A stretch of DNA of 15,066 nt from Bacteroidales bacterium. Its GTDB lineage: Bacteria > Bacteroidota > Bacteroidia > Bacteroidales > P3. The DNA lies in NCBI GenBank assembly GCA_900771365.1, contig CAAGNU010000311.1, positions 1 through 15,066 of the forward strand. Reading direction: 5' to 3'. The notes beneath the pieces were generated by a model. That model searched no databases, had not been told where the DNA came from, and worked only from the letters and a program-made list of their open reading frames with translations. A program made the position numbers and the translations under genes. Below are positions 1-6,794 of the stretch, one piece after another. Within the stretch, counting starts at the first letter, position 1, and each line of letters starts with the position of its first letter.

Positions 1-7
1 CTGAATT

Positions 8-62
8 AAAGAGAAAACGTCCGTCTTTTTTTTGATTTCGGTGTTTTCTCTTTATCTTTTTT
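8..62 (+). terminator. Possible terminator-like inverted repeat
   Basis: A perfect 11-bp inverted repeat (AAAGAGAAAAC at 8-18, GTTTTCTCTTT at 43-53) with a 24-nt loop is followed by a T-rich tract to 62. It is AT-rich with a long loop, so it would be a weak terminator for a + strand gene lying left of the window. It may also be part of the presumed IS tail that follows. Confidence 0.3.
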
Positions 63-64
63 AA

Positions 65-109
65 GAAATTCACACCTCTTTTTCAGCACTTGTTGCATTT
101 GTTACTTGA
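65..109 (+). pseudogene. Possible 3' tail of an IS30-family element
   Basis: The last codons before the TGA at 107-109 read V-A-F-V-T-stop. The DNA TGTTGCATTTGTTACTTGAA (91-110) closely resembles the 3' end of the transposase fragment at the right edge of the window, where the minus strand reads TGTTGCGTTTGTTGGTTGAA and encodes V-A-F-V-G-stop. Upstream in this frame there is a stop at 62-64, so any reading frame is broken or this is only element-end sequence. Transposase identity here rests on that short match alone. The orientation is opposite to the right-edge copy. Confidence 0.3.
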
Positions 110-218
110 ACTTAAGATCGCGGGGACGAGACGGGATTTCTGCCTCAGCACGCAGGTCGAGGGACAGGGTGTGAGCCATGCCACTTTCCTCATCCGCAGC
201 CCTCTTTCGGACAATTGC

Positions 219-258
219 AAAAAATATTTCGCTGTATGAAATATTTTTTGTATTTTTG
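219..258 (+). promoter_or_regulatory. Palindromic promoter region upstream of rnpB
   Basis: A perfect 12-bp inverted repeat (AAAAAATATTTC at 219-230, GAAATATTTTTT at 238-249, 7-nt loop) abuts TATTTTTG at 251-258, a match to the Bacteroidetes -7 consensus TAnnTTTG. A TTTC 20 nt upstream (227-230) could serve as the -33 element. Transcription would start near 265, giving a leader of about 135 nt before the mature 5' end of rnpB. The minus strand also offers a near-consensus TATTTTTTG at 218-226, so the site could be bidirectional. A weaker alternative start region for rnpB lies at 321-353 (TTTG, then TATCGATTG). Confidence 0.4.
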
Positions 259-400
259 CAGAACAAAGAGAAAGCGTGCCGTCGGGCTATGCAGCTGCAT
301 ACTCGATTGTTACACACGCATTTGAAATTATTGAAAGTAGGAAATATCGATTGTCGGGGGCGGGCAGAAGTCCCCCTCAATCCACAAAAAACAGGAAAAA

Positions 401-769
401 CGGCAGCCAACTCTATCGCCGGCAGCACCATGCTGCGGGAGGAAAGTCCGGGCAACACGAGCCACCATACTTCCTAACGGGAAGGCGGCAGGAAGGCAAG
501 CGTCCTGCCGACAGCAAGTGCCGCAGAAAACAAACCGCCCCGCAAGGGGTAAGGGTGAAAACGCGAGGCAAGAGCTCACGACAGCCGACAGCGATGCCGG
601 CTGATGGCAAACCTTATGGGTTGAAAGACCAAATATACCGACAGTCAAGGGCTGGCTCGCCCGTTGTCGGGGGGTAGGTTGATAGAGGCCGTCGGCAACG
701 GCGGCAGTAGATTGATGATAGAGGCCGCAGTGAACCCTGCGGAACAGAACCCGGCTTATGCGGCTGCCG
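401..769 (+). ncRNA. rnpB: RNase P RNA (bacterial type A)
   Basis: This is the catalytic RNA of ribonuclease P, which removes 5' leaders from precursor tRNAs. Helix P1 is visible as CGGCAGCC (401-408) pairing exactly with GGCTGCCG (762-769). Conserved family sequences occur in order: GAGGAAAGTCCGGGC (439-453), GGTAAGGGTGAAA (548-560), AGAGCTCACGACAG (571-584), GATAGAGGCC twice near the 3' side, and ACAGAACCCGGCTTA (743-757). The length of about 369 nt is usual for the family. A run of nine T follows P1 directly (770-778), so P1 plus the T-run probably terminates transcription. There is no overlapping credible protein gene; open frames across it are chance. Confidence 0.94.
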
Positions 770-791
770 TTTTTTTTTGAATTGAGAATTG

Positions 792-806
792 GGACGGACG
801 CCGTCC
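792..806 (+). terminator. Short GC-rich hairpin downstream of rnpB
   Basis: GGACGG (792-797) and CCGTCC (801-806) form a perfect 6-bp stem with a 3-nt loop, followed by TTT. It may be a second termination or processing signal after rnpB, or a leader structure for the lipoprotein gene that starts at 864. No clear -7 element is visible between rnpB and that gene. Confidence 0.3.
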
Positions 807-863
807 TTTCGCACCTCAAACCTTTTACTCATTATACAAGAACGTTATATGACACCCTCGCCT

Positions 864-1790
864 ATGAAGAGAACGATAATAGCACTCCTTGCCGCAACAC
901 TGCTGTGCTCCGCCTGCTACAACGAAGGCCAGCTGATGGAGAACCCCGCTCCGCTGATGCAGTACCAAAGCAAGCCTACAGAAGCACGCCTGCTGGCCGT
1001 GGCCAAGGGCTACGCTCAGGCCATCAATAGCAACCTTGAGAAGCAGACCCCCCACCCCGGACTGTATGCCGAATATGGCGTGACCCTCGCCAAACTGGGC
1101 TGCCTGCAACAAGCCAACACCATGTTCAACAACGAGCGACTGCTCTTCCCCAACAGCACCACCTATATCGACATCCTCAAGCAGACCCTCGTACCCACTC
1201 TGGCAGCCGTCACCCTCTGCGACACCTCACGCATCGATACCGCCAGCCTCGACACGATACGCATCTCCTATACTCCCGAGGAAATCGCCCTGCAGAACCA
1301 GATCAACAACGACCCCGAGTACCAGCGTATGCTCAAACAGCAGATGAAGGAGGAACGCGAGCAGCAGGCCCTCGCCAAGAAGGAGGCGCAGAAGGAGAAG
1401 GCCAAGCAGAAGAAGGCCGAACAAAAAGCCAAAGCCAAGCAGAAGAAAGCCGACCAGAAGGCCAAGGAACAGGCCAAGAAGGCAGCCCTGAAGGAACGCG
1501 AGAAAGAGAAGGCCGCCGCCGAGAAAGCTAAGCAGCAGGCCAAGAAAGATGCCGCCAAAGCCAAAGAGCAGGCCAAGAAGGACGCTGAAAAAGCCAAGGC
1601 CGACGAGCAGCGTGCCCAAGAGCAGATGAGACGGGATGCCGAGAAGGCTCAGCAAGAGGCCGCCCGCCAAGCCGAAAAGGCTCAAAAAGAGGCCGAAAAG
1701 GCTCAAAAGGAGGCTGAGAAAGCTCAGCAAAAAGCCGCCCGTGAGGCCGAAAAAGCCCAACAGGAGGACGAGAAAGCCCATGGCGACTAA
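864..1790 (+). CDS. DUF4810-type lipoprotein with a long Lys/Ala/Glu-rich C-terminal tail
   Basis: Predicted 308-aa lipoprotein. The start at 864 gives a good signal peptide (MKRTIIALLAATLLCSAC) with lipidation probably at Cys18; an in-frame ATG at 849 and one at 789 only add N-terminal residues. Residues about 18-110 resemble DUF4810 (GLYAEYGVTLAKLG, then NNERLLFPNS), normally a stand-alone periplasmic lipoprotein of about 110-130 aa found beside CsgG-type and DUF799/GNA1162 lipoproteins. Residues about 153-308 are unusual: an almost uninterrupted Lys/Ala/Glu/Gln helix ending in heptads of the AEKAQKE type, mirrored by 21-bp DNA near-repeats. It looks like a TolA-style rigid helix or coiled coil that could span the periplasm. 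A DUF799 gene follows at 1919, as expected. Family call from recalled pattern; the role of the tail is inference. Confidence 0.85.
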   Translation: MKRTIIALLAATLLCSACYNEGQLMENPAPLMQYQSKPTEARLLAVAKGYAQAINSNLEKQTPHPGLYAEYGVTLAKLGCLQQANTMFNNERLLFPNSTTYIDILKQTLVPTLAAVTLCDTSRIDTASLDTIRISYTPEEIALQNQINNDPEYQRMLKQQMKEEREQQALAKKEAQKEKAKQKKAEQKAKAKQKKADQKAKEQAKKAALKEREKEKAAAEKAKQQAKKDAAKAKEQAKKDAEKAKADEQRAQEQMRRDAEKAQQEAARQAEKAQKEAEKAQKEAEKAQQKAAREAEKAQQEDEKAHGD

Positions 1791-1870
1791 ACAGAAGGAC
1801 GAGGCACCTTTTGCGCTAAGATCTATGAATCATGTTTTATGAGTGGGGCTGCTGCCGTTTTCACCCCTTC

Positions 1871-1910
1871 AAATCTCCAAATTCTCAAATCTTCGAATCT
1901 CCAAATCTCC
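1871..1910 (+). repeat. Five tandem 8-bp units, AAATCTCC type
   Basis: Five consecutive 8-bp units read AAATCTCC, AAATTCTC, AAATCTTC, GAATCTCC, AAATCTCC in the spacer between the DUF4810 and DUF799 genes, ending 8 bp before the downstream ATG. Related 8-bp-period tracts occur at 4184-4237 and 7553-7590. Function unknown. Confidence 0.85.
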
Positions 1911-1918
1911 AATAAAAA

Positions 1919-2707
1919 ATGTCACATAGCAAGTTCATCATCCCCCTCCTCGCCCTCAGCCTGCTGCTGTCGTGCAAAGGCGAGAAGCGCGTGGCCACAT
2001 ACGAGACGCTCTACAAAGAGCAGCCCTTCACCATCCTCCTCGCCCCCGTGCAGGACAACTCCAAGCGCATCCTCCAAAAGACCTCCCAGGACCAGCTCCT
2101 GAACAGCGAACTCGACGATGCCGCCCACTACCTCCGCCAGTCGCTCTCCGAACCCCTTGTGAGCCAAGGCTACTACGTCATCCCGTCCCTCACCTCCGAC
2201 GTCCTCATCCAGCAGATGGGCAAGGACTACCACCAGCTGATGTTCGGCGACCTCAAAGAACTCTCCTCCCGCTACGGCATCGATGCCGTGCTCCTCGCCG
2301 CCATCCACAAATGGGAAGAGCCCGAGGTCAACGAGCTCGTGGTCTATGTCGAATACACCCTCCGCTCCACCAAGACGGGGCAGGAGCTCTCGCACAACTG
2401 GGTGCGAGGCACCAAGCTGCAGCCCGTCGACACGAAAGGCAGCCCCGTCGAGCTGGCATCCGACCTCAGCTATATGGAGCTCACAGGGTTCAACAGCCGC
2501 ATGGCCCATCGCTGCCTGCTTCTCGAACAGGTCAGCGATTTCGTGCTCCGCAGCACCCCCACGAGCGCCAATCGCTGGTACTTCAAACACGACCAATACG
2601 CTCCCGCCGCTCCCGCCTACTACGGATTCACCATCCTCCCCGACGGCAGCCTGGAGCAATCAACCTATAACGAAGACGCCTTTGGAAATGAATGTTTCGC
2701 AGATTGA
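1919..2707 (+). CDS. DUF799 (GNA1162-type) putative lipoprotein
   Basis: Predicted 262-aa lipoprotein: basic N-terminus, hydrophobic core, lipobox LLSC with lipidation at Cys19. The mature part carries the features of DUF799, the family of Neisseria GNA1162: a start of the type PFTILLAPVQDNS, a central YYVIPSLTSDVLIQQMG region, and YGIDAVLLAAIHKW. Members adopt a CsgG/TolB-N-like alpha/beta fold and are usually encoded with DUF4810 and CsgG-type lipoproteins, suggesting an envelope complex; the function is not settled. The DUF4810 partner is directly upstream, but no CsgG gene is in the window. The last 20 bp overlap the start of the ComB gene (ATG at 2688), suggesting translational coupling. 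The start codon lies just after an 8-bp repeat tract with no clear Shine-Dalgarno, which is common in this phylum. Confidence 0.87.
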   Translation: MSHSKFIIPLLALSLLLSCKGEKRVATYETLYKEQPFTILLAPVQDNSKRILQKTSQDQLLNSELDDAAHYLRQSLSEPLVSQGYYVIPSLTSDVLIQQMGKDYHQLMFGDLKELSSRYGIDAVLLAAIHKWEEPEVNELVVYVEYTLRSTKTGQELSHNWVRGTKLQPVDTKGSPVELASDLSYMELTGFNSRMAHRCLLLEQVSDFVLRSTPTSANRWYFKHDQYAPAAPAYYGFTILPDGSLEQSTYNEDAFGNECFAD

Positions 2708-3425
2708 GATTGCCCTCTCCCCCGCCCTCTATGAATGGCGCACCATCAAGCAGCACCACACCACCGTGCCTGTCGACATACTCCGTGCCACCACGGCCAT
2801 CTGTGCCGCCTTCCAGTCGGGCATAGAGGAGATCGTCCCACTCGACAACCTCGAAGACCTCGAACGCTTCCGCCAGCAAGGCTACCTCCGCGCAGCTGAA
2901 CGCGGCGGACAGAAAGTAGGCGACGCCGAGTGCGGCAACTCCCCCACCGAATACCTCGCCATGCACGACCTTCGTGGCCGCAAGCTGGCCTACAGCACCA
3001 CCAACGGCACCGTCACCGTGCTCCGCGCCCGTGATGCCGAACGCACCCTTGTGGGATGCTTCGCCAACATCTCCGTCCTCGCCCAGCGCCTCATCCAGCA
3101 GCCCCAGGACCTCGTCATCCTCTGCTCTGGGTGGAAAAACGACTTCAGCCTCGAAGACACCCTCTTCGCTGGCGCCCTCTGCGAACGCCTCCTCGCCTCA
3201 GGGATGTATGCCACCCAGCACGACGCCGTGATGATGGCCGTCGATATGTGGCACCTATGCCAAGGCGACCCTTATGCCTACTGTCTGACAAAGGCCAGCC
3301 ACGTGCAGCGCCTCATCAGCTTCGGCGCCCAAGACGACATCCGCTTCTGCTTCCGCGAAGACACCTGCCCCCTCGTTCCCCAGCTCTTCTCCGACCGCAA
3401 AGATTCCTATCTCCGCATAATCTGA
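2688..3425 (+). CDS. comB: ComB-family 2-phosphosulfolactate phosphatase-like protein
   Basis: Predicted 245-aa cytoplasmic protein of the ComB family (Pfam 2-ph_phosp), Mg-dependent phosphatases best known for converting 2-phosphosulfolactate to sulfolactate in coenzyme M synthesis. Family motifs are in order: VDILRATT (29-36), ERGG (71-74), GNSPTEY (83-89), STTNGT (103-108) and CSGWKNDFSLED (146-157). The open frame extends far upstream inside the DUF799 gene, but the ATG at 2688 puts the protein's start where the family begins and gives a 20-bp overlap with the upstream stop. Coenzyme M synthesis is not expected in Bacteroidales and no other pathway gene is present, so the real substrate is probably a different phospho-hydroxy acid. 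The family call is firm; the substrate is not. Confidence 0.92.
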   Translation: MNVSQIEIALSPALYEWRTIKQHHTTVPVDILRATTAICAAFQSGIEEIVPLDNLEDLERFRQQGYLRAAERGGQKVGDAECGNSPTEYLAMHDLRGRKLAYSTTNGTVTVLRARDAERTLVGCFANISVLAQRLIQQPQDLVILCSGWKNDFSLEDTLFAGALCERLLASGMYATQHDAVMMAVDMWHLCQGDPYAYCLTKASHVQRLISFGAQDDIRFCFREDTCPLVPQLFSDRKDSYLRII

Positions 3426-3483
3426 GCAGTCCCCAAATAGACCTGCACAGCCCTCTCTTTACAATATACACATCACCTTTAAA

Positions 3484-4182
3484 ATGAAGAAAACACTCCT
3501 CGCCCTCTGCTGCCTGCTATATGCCGTCGCAAGCCTCGCCCAAAGTGCCGACACTCTCATGGGGGAGAAACACGTCGCAGCACTCGGCACACCTAAACTC
3601 TCCTGCGGCTACGACCACGGCATCACCCTGCGCCAATGCGTCGCCCCCGCAAGCCTATACGTATCGGGCGCTATCATCTCCGCCGTGCCCGCTATGCACC
3701 TCAACATCGACGTGCCCCTCCGCGACTGGACGCAACGCGACGGCCACGAGCGTTTTGAAATAGAAAACGGCATCCAATACATCCCCATAGCCGCGCCCCT
3801 GCTGCTCAAAGCCTGCGGACTCGAAAGTCGCCACGGCTGGCGCGACCTCATCTGCCTCGAAGCCGGCACGGTCCTCGTGACCACCCTCCTCGGCAACAGC
3901 CTCAAATACGGCATCGCTACCGAACGTCCCTACGGCGGCGTTTTCAACAGCTTCCCTTCGGGCCACACCTATACCGCCTTCATGGGTGCCGAAATACTAC
4001 GCAGGGAATACGGCGAAGAATACCCCGGCATAGCCATAGCAGGCTATACCGTGGCCACAGGCGTAGGCCTCATGCGCATCTACAACAACAGACATTGGGC
4101 AAGCGACGTCCTCGCAGGCGCAGGCATAGGCATCCTCAGTGCCTCCCTCACCTACTGGCTCGCCCCCTACCTCACATTTTAA
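3484..4182 (+). CDS. Secreted or periplasmic PAP2-family phosphatase
   Basis: Predicted 232-aa protein with a signal peptide (MKKTLLALCCLLYAVASLAQ, cleavage near residue 20). All three PAP2 (type 2 phosphatidic acid phosphatase) signature blocks are present: KYGIATERP (141-149), PSGH (158-161) and R198-x5-H204-x3-D208 (RIYNNRHWASD). In this fold the first His is the likely acid/base and the second the nucleophile. Hydrophobic stretches around 52-72, 99-110, 124-138, 182-196 and 208-228 suggest membrane association. Possible substrates are undecaprenyl pyrophosphate, lipid A or phosphatidate-type lipids; the sequence does not separate these. It lies 58 bp after comB and its TAA overlaps an ATG (TAATG) leading into the trmO region. 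Confidence 0.92.
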   Translation: MKKTLLALCCLLYAVASLAQSADTLMGEKHVAALGTPKLSCGYDHGITLRQCVAPASLYVSGAIISAVPAMHLNIDVPLRDWTQRDGHERFEIENGIQYIPIAAPLLLKACGLESRHGWRDLICLEAGTVLVTTLLGNSLKYGIATERPYGGVFNSFPSGHTYTAFMGAEILRREYGEEYPGIAIAGYTVATGVGLMRIYNNRHWASDVLAGAGIGILSASLTYWLAPYLTF

Positions 4183-4183
4183 T

Positions 4184-4237
4184 GATTGGAAGATGTGAAG
4201 ATTGGAAGGCCCGCAAATCTCTAAATCCCAAATCCCC
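4184..4237 (+). repeat. 8-bp-period repeat with inverted halves between the PAP2 gene and trmO
   Basis: The left half has GATTGGAA, GATGTGAA, GATTGGAA (4184-4207), a GGCCCGC centre (4208-4214), and the right half AAATCTCT, AAATCCC, AAATCCCC (4215-4237). The purine-rich left units are the complementary-strand type of the pyrimidine-rich right units, so the tract can fold back weakly. It belongs with the tracts at 1871-1910 and 7553-7590. It sits directly before the GTG start of trmO and would be translated if the ATG at 4182 is used. Confidence 0.7.
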
Positions 4238-4241
4238 AAAA

Positions 4242-4907
4242 GTGAACATCATCGCCCATATCGAGACCTGCTTCCCCACCAAATTCGGCGTACCGCGCCA
4301 AGCCGGCATCGTTGAGACCCCGGGACGCATCGTCTTCGAACCCGAATACCGCGTGGCCGAAGCCGTGCGCGGGCTCGAAGGCTTCGACTATATCTGGCTG
4401 ATATGGCAGTTCAGCCAAGCCGTGCGCGACGACTGGTCGCCCACCGTGCGCCCACCCCGCTTAGGCGGCAACCAACGCATGGGGGTCTTTGCCACCCGCA
4501 GTCCTTTCCGACCTAACGCCATAGGGCTCTCCTCCGTGCGGCTCCTCAAGGTGGAAATCGACAGCCACCTCGGTCCCGTGCTGCACATCTCAGGTGCCGA
4601 CCTCATGGACGGCACCCCCATCTACGACATCAAGCCCTACCTGCCTTATACCGACAGCCACCCCGATGCCCGTAGCGGCTTCGCCGTGCGCCCCGCCGAA
4701 AGCCTTCTCGAAGTGCAGGCCGACGAGGGGCTCCTTGCCCAAGTGCCCGAAGGGCTCCGTGCCGCCCTCCTCGACATCCTCGCCCACGACCCGCGGCCCC
4801 AGTACCACGACAACCCCGACCGCATCTACGGCATGGCCTTCGCCGATATGGAAGTCAAATTCCGTGTCCAAGACACCACCCTCACCCTTCTCACCGTCAC
4901 AAAATAG
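4242..4907 (+). CDS. trmO: TrmO (TsaA/YaeB family) tRNA m6t6A37 methyltransferase
   Basis: Predicted 221-aa S-adenosylmethionine-dependent enzyme that N6-methylates t6A37 in tRNAs. Family features: N-terminal strand followed by FGVPRQAG (15-22), GFDYIWLIWQF (47-57), the SAM-binding core with RMGVFATRSPFRPN (79-92), LMDGTPIYDIKPYLPY (121-136), and the C-terminal RPQYHDNPDRIYGMAFAD (185-202). The GTG at 4242 is chosen because the family starts only a few residues before the first strand. The alternative ATG at 4182 overlaps the PAP2 stop (TAATG) and would add 20 residues encoded by the 8-bp repeat tract; these look unlike the family, but coupled initiation there is possible. It is the last gene of the plus-strand cluster. 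Confidence 0.93.
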   Translation: MNIIAHIETCFPTKFGVPRQAGIVETPGRIVFEPEYRVAEAVRGLEGFDYIWLIWQFSQAVRDDWSPTVRPPRLGGNQRMGVFATRSPFRPNAIGLSSVRLLKVEIDSHLGPVLHISGADLMDGTPIYDIKPYLPYTDSHPDARSGFAVRPAESLLEVQADEGLLAQVPEGLRAALLDILAHDPRPQYHDNPDRIYGMAFADMEVKFRVQDTTLTLLTVTK

Positions 4908-4935
4908 CCCGCAGGCTCACACATTCTACATCATC

Positions 4936-4953
4936 ATTCCGCTATAGCGGAAT
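4936..4953. other. 18-bp perfect palindrome after trmO
   Basis: ATTCCGCTATAGCGGAAT is a perfect palindrome 28 bp after the trmO stop, followed at 4969-4980 by a second perfect palindrome, CTCTATATAGAG. Neither has a T-run, so they are poor intrinsic terminators on their own. They may be protein-binding sites or weak 3' hairpins. Confidence 0.5.
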
Positions 4954-5015
4954 AATCGATGGCCGTCACTCTATATAGAGAGGCGACCCGTCTTTTGTGT
5001 GACATAAGAAAACGG

Positions 5016-5044
5016 AAGAGGCAGCTTCAACGAAGCCGCCTCTT
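5016..5044 (-). terminator. Terminator of the small-protein/lipoprotein unit
   Basis: A stem of AAGAGGC + GCTTC (5016-5022, 5024-5028) pairs with GAAGC + GCCTCTT (5032-5036, 5038-5044), interrupted by one A-C mismatch, with a 3-nt loop. Read on the minus strand it is followed by CCGTTTTCTT, fitting an intrinsic terminator 29 bp after the lipoprotein stop. It may also stop plus-strand transcripts from trmO, since the genes are convergent. Confidence 0.7.
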
Positions 5045-5073
5045 GCCACATATGTATTATGGAAATCAAGGCA

Positions 5074-6765
5074 TTACATATACTGTATCTCTCTCACGCT
5101 CAACCCCCAATAGAGATATGAGCCTTGGCGGGGATCCAAGATGCCATTGGGATGTAGCGGATCAGATGATGGGAAGATAATATGGGAAGCCTGGTCGGAA
5201 TTATTGACTTCGCCCGACACTGAGCCCGACCAATACTGACCCGTGCTGGTCTCGGAAATCGTGGTGCCGTTACGGATTCCGCCGTATGGGAGGAACACAC
5301 AGCCCATAAGATCCAAATAGCGCCATTCGCCCCAGGTGAGACTCAACGTGCTGGTCCCGCTGGAGAACGCGCCTCCATTATCACCCACAGCTTTGGAAAC
5401 GTTATCGGGATAGATAATCAATCCAGTCACACTGCTGCCGCCTTCAATAGCCAGAGTGGCTTTTCTGGCGTATGGCAGGCCGCCCGCCATACTACGGTAA
5501 GAAGTAAGATGAGCGCCTGTGCTCAAATCAGCCAGCAGATAATACCACTCATCCCTTTTGGGGGTGCGCCAAAGCTGAGGAGCGTTGCCACCATTGCTGA
5601 TAGGATTGCGCCAGCCCCAGTCGTAATTCGTTCCTGCAATATTGTGGTTGTAGTAATGAGCACCACCATCAATGAAAGCGACACCACCATCATGAGTCCA
5701 AGGGTCATTCGGAACATTTATATCGGGCAACAAAAAACGATCAATAACATACGACTCACCACTAGTACCATAGCCGAAGAGGTCAATCCATGCACTCTGG
5801 GAGGCGCTGGGGTTGGTGTTGCCGCCTCCGCTCACCAGGGCATCCCACTCATTGGGTGCGAAGCGCCAAGTGTTGGTGCTGGCCTGATACTGGAGGTTGC
5901 CGGGAGCAAAACGTGCGTGGCGGTTGTTGGCCACGGTGAACCAAGGCTCTGTGTAGGTGGCGTTCTGGGGCACATCGAACGTATAGACCATATTAGCCAA
6001 GAGATGAGGAGCGGCAGTACTCTCCTTATTATAAATCTCGGTATATTTCACACCGCTAACAGTCTTATAAACAATCACCTTCACCTGTAGATTGGTGAGG
6101 TTGGTGCTGGGCAGGACCACGTAGAACGGTCTATTGTTGGCGCTGCTCACGCCCTCGGTGCCACAGTCCAGCCACACGGTCTTGCCACCATTTGAAGGAG
6201 CGGAAAGCACGGGGTTGTCCTGGCCGCTGAGAGTGCAGGTGCCCCAGAGGTTTGCGCCGGTGTTGCTCACCACGATGGCGGCCACGAGTCGGTTGTCGGG
6301 CAGCGTCACCTTGAGGAGGCTGCAGAGGTTGGTAAAATTCAGCGCGGGGTCCGCGTTGCCGCTATAGTCGGCCATCGGGGCATCGAGAATCTGGTTGGTG
6401 CCGTCGGTGCGGTAGACCTGGCGCTGAGGCAGTGTGACGCTGGGGTAGCCGCTCGAAGCCGTGCCGCAGAGGCTGGCAGGATAGACAGCGTAATAGCCGT
6501 CCTGGTTAGCAGCCACGTTGTCGATAGTGGCGATATCGCCCGCGACCGTGAGGGAGTAGTCCACGCCGTTGATATAGACGCCGTCGCCGTTGTTCCACCA
6601 TGTGTAGCGGTTGTTGTCCACATACACCTTCTCGCTGTTGTTATAATCGTTGATGGTGGCGCCGATAGAGACCACATCAGCCTCGTCCTTGCCGCAGGAA
6701 GCCAGCAGAGCCACGGCAGCCGCAGCAATATTCAAGCAAAGGAAAAATCTTTTCTTCATGACCAT
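5074..6765 (-). CDS. Fimbrillin-like surface lipoprotein with C-terminal WR-EW / SVR domain
   Basis: Predicted 563-aa lipoprotein: signal peptide with lipobox LASC (Cys24), followed by GKDEAD. The K-D-E after the lipid cysteine resembles the Bacteroidetes lipoprotein export signal for surface display. Residues about 30-270 look like a fimbrillin/Mfa-like domain (YYAVYPAS 91-98, VTLPQRQVY 110-118, NLCSLLKVTL 146-155). Residues about 276-560 form a second domain: FAPGNLQYQASTNTWRFAP (286-304), WRTPKRDEWYYLL (399-411), GLIIYPDN (448-455), LMGCVFLPYGGIRNG (486-500), YWSGS (511-515), GLSVRE (554-559). The lipoprotein at 12975-13772 shares that arrangement. A second ATG at 6759 (MKKRFF) may be the true start. 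The gene follows a 75-aa ORF by 29 bp. A role in surface adhesion is inferred only. Confidence 0.85.
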   Translation of the reverse strand: MVMKKRFFLCLNIAAAAVALLASCGKDEADVVSIGATINDYNNSEKVYVDNNRYTWWNNGDGVYINGVDYSLTVAGDIATIDNVAANQDGYYAVYPASLCGTASSGYPSVTLPQRQVYRTDGTNQILDAPMADYSGNADPALNFTNLCSLLKVTLPDNRLVAAIVVSNTGANLWGTCTLSGQDNPVLSAPSNGGKTVWLDCGTEGVSSANNRPFYVVLPSTNLTNLQVKVIVYKTVSGVKYTEIYNKESTAAPHLLANMVYTFDVPQNATYTEPWFTVANNRHARFAPGNLQYQASTNTWRFAPNEWDALVSGGGNTNPSASQSAWIDLFGYGTSGESYVIDRFLLPDINVPNDPWTHDGGVAFIDGGAHYYNHNIAGTNYDWGWRNPISNGGNAPQLWRTPKRDEWYYLLADLSTGAHLTSYRSMAGGLPYARKATLAIEGGSSVTGLIIYPDNVSKAVGDNGGAFSSGTSTLSLTWGEWRYLDLMGCVFLPYGGIRNGTTISETSTGQYWSGSVSGEVNNSDQASHIIFPSSDPLHPNGILDPRQGSYLYWGLSVREIQYM

Positions 6766-6794
6766 AAAAATTAAACGTTAAACAATGCCGTGCG

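Noticed and set aside
102..179. 25-codon minus-strand ORF (MAHTLSLDLR...) with a purine-rich site upstream and a near-consensus -7 at 218-226
   Set aside because: It ends inside the sequence resembling an IS30 3' end and has no recognisable family; too short to support as a gene.
1227..1781. 184-aa leucine/glycine-rich minus-strand ORF
   Set aside because: It is the antisense of the Lys/Ala/Glu codon repeats of the lipoprotein tail, which read as Leu/Phe/Ala on the other strand.
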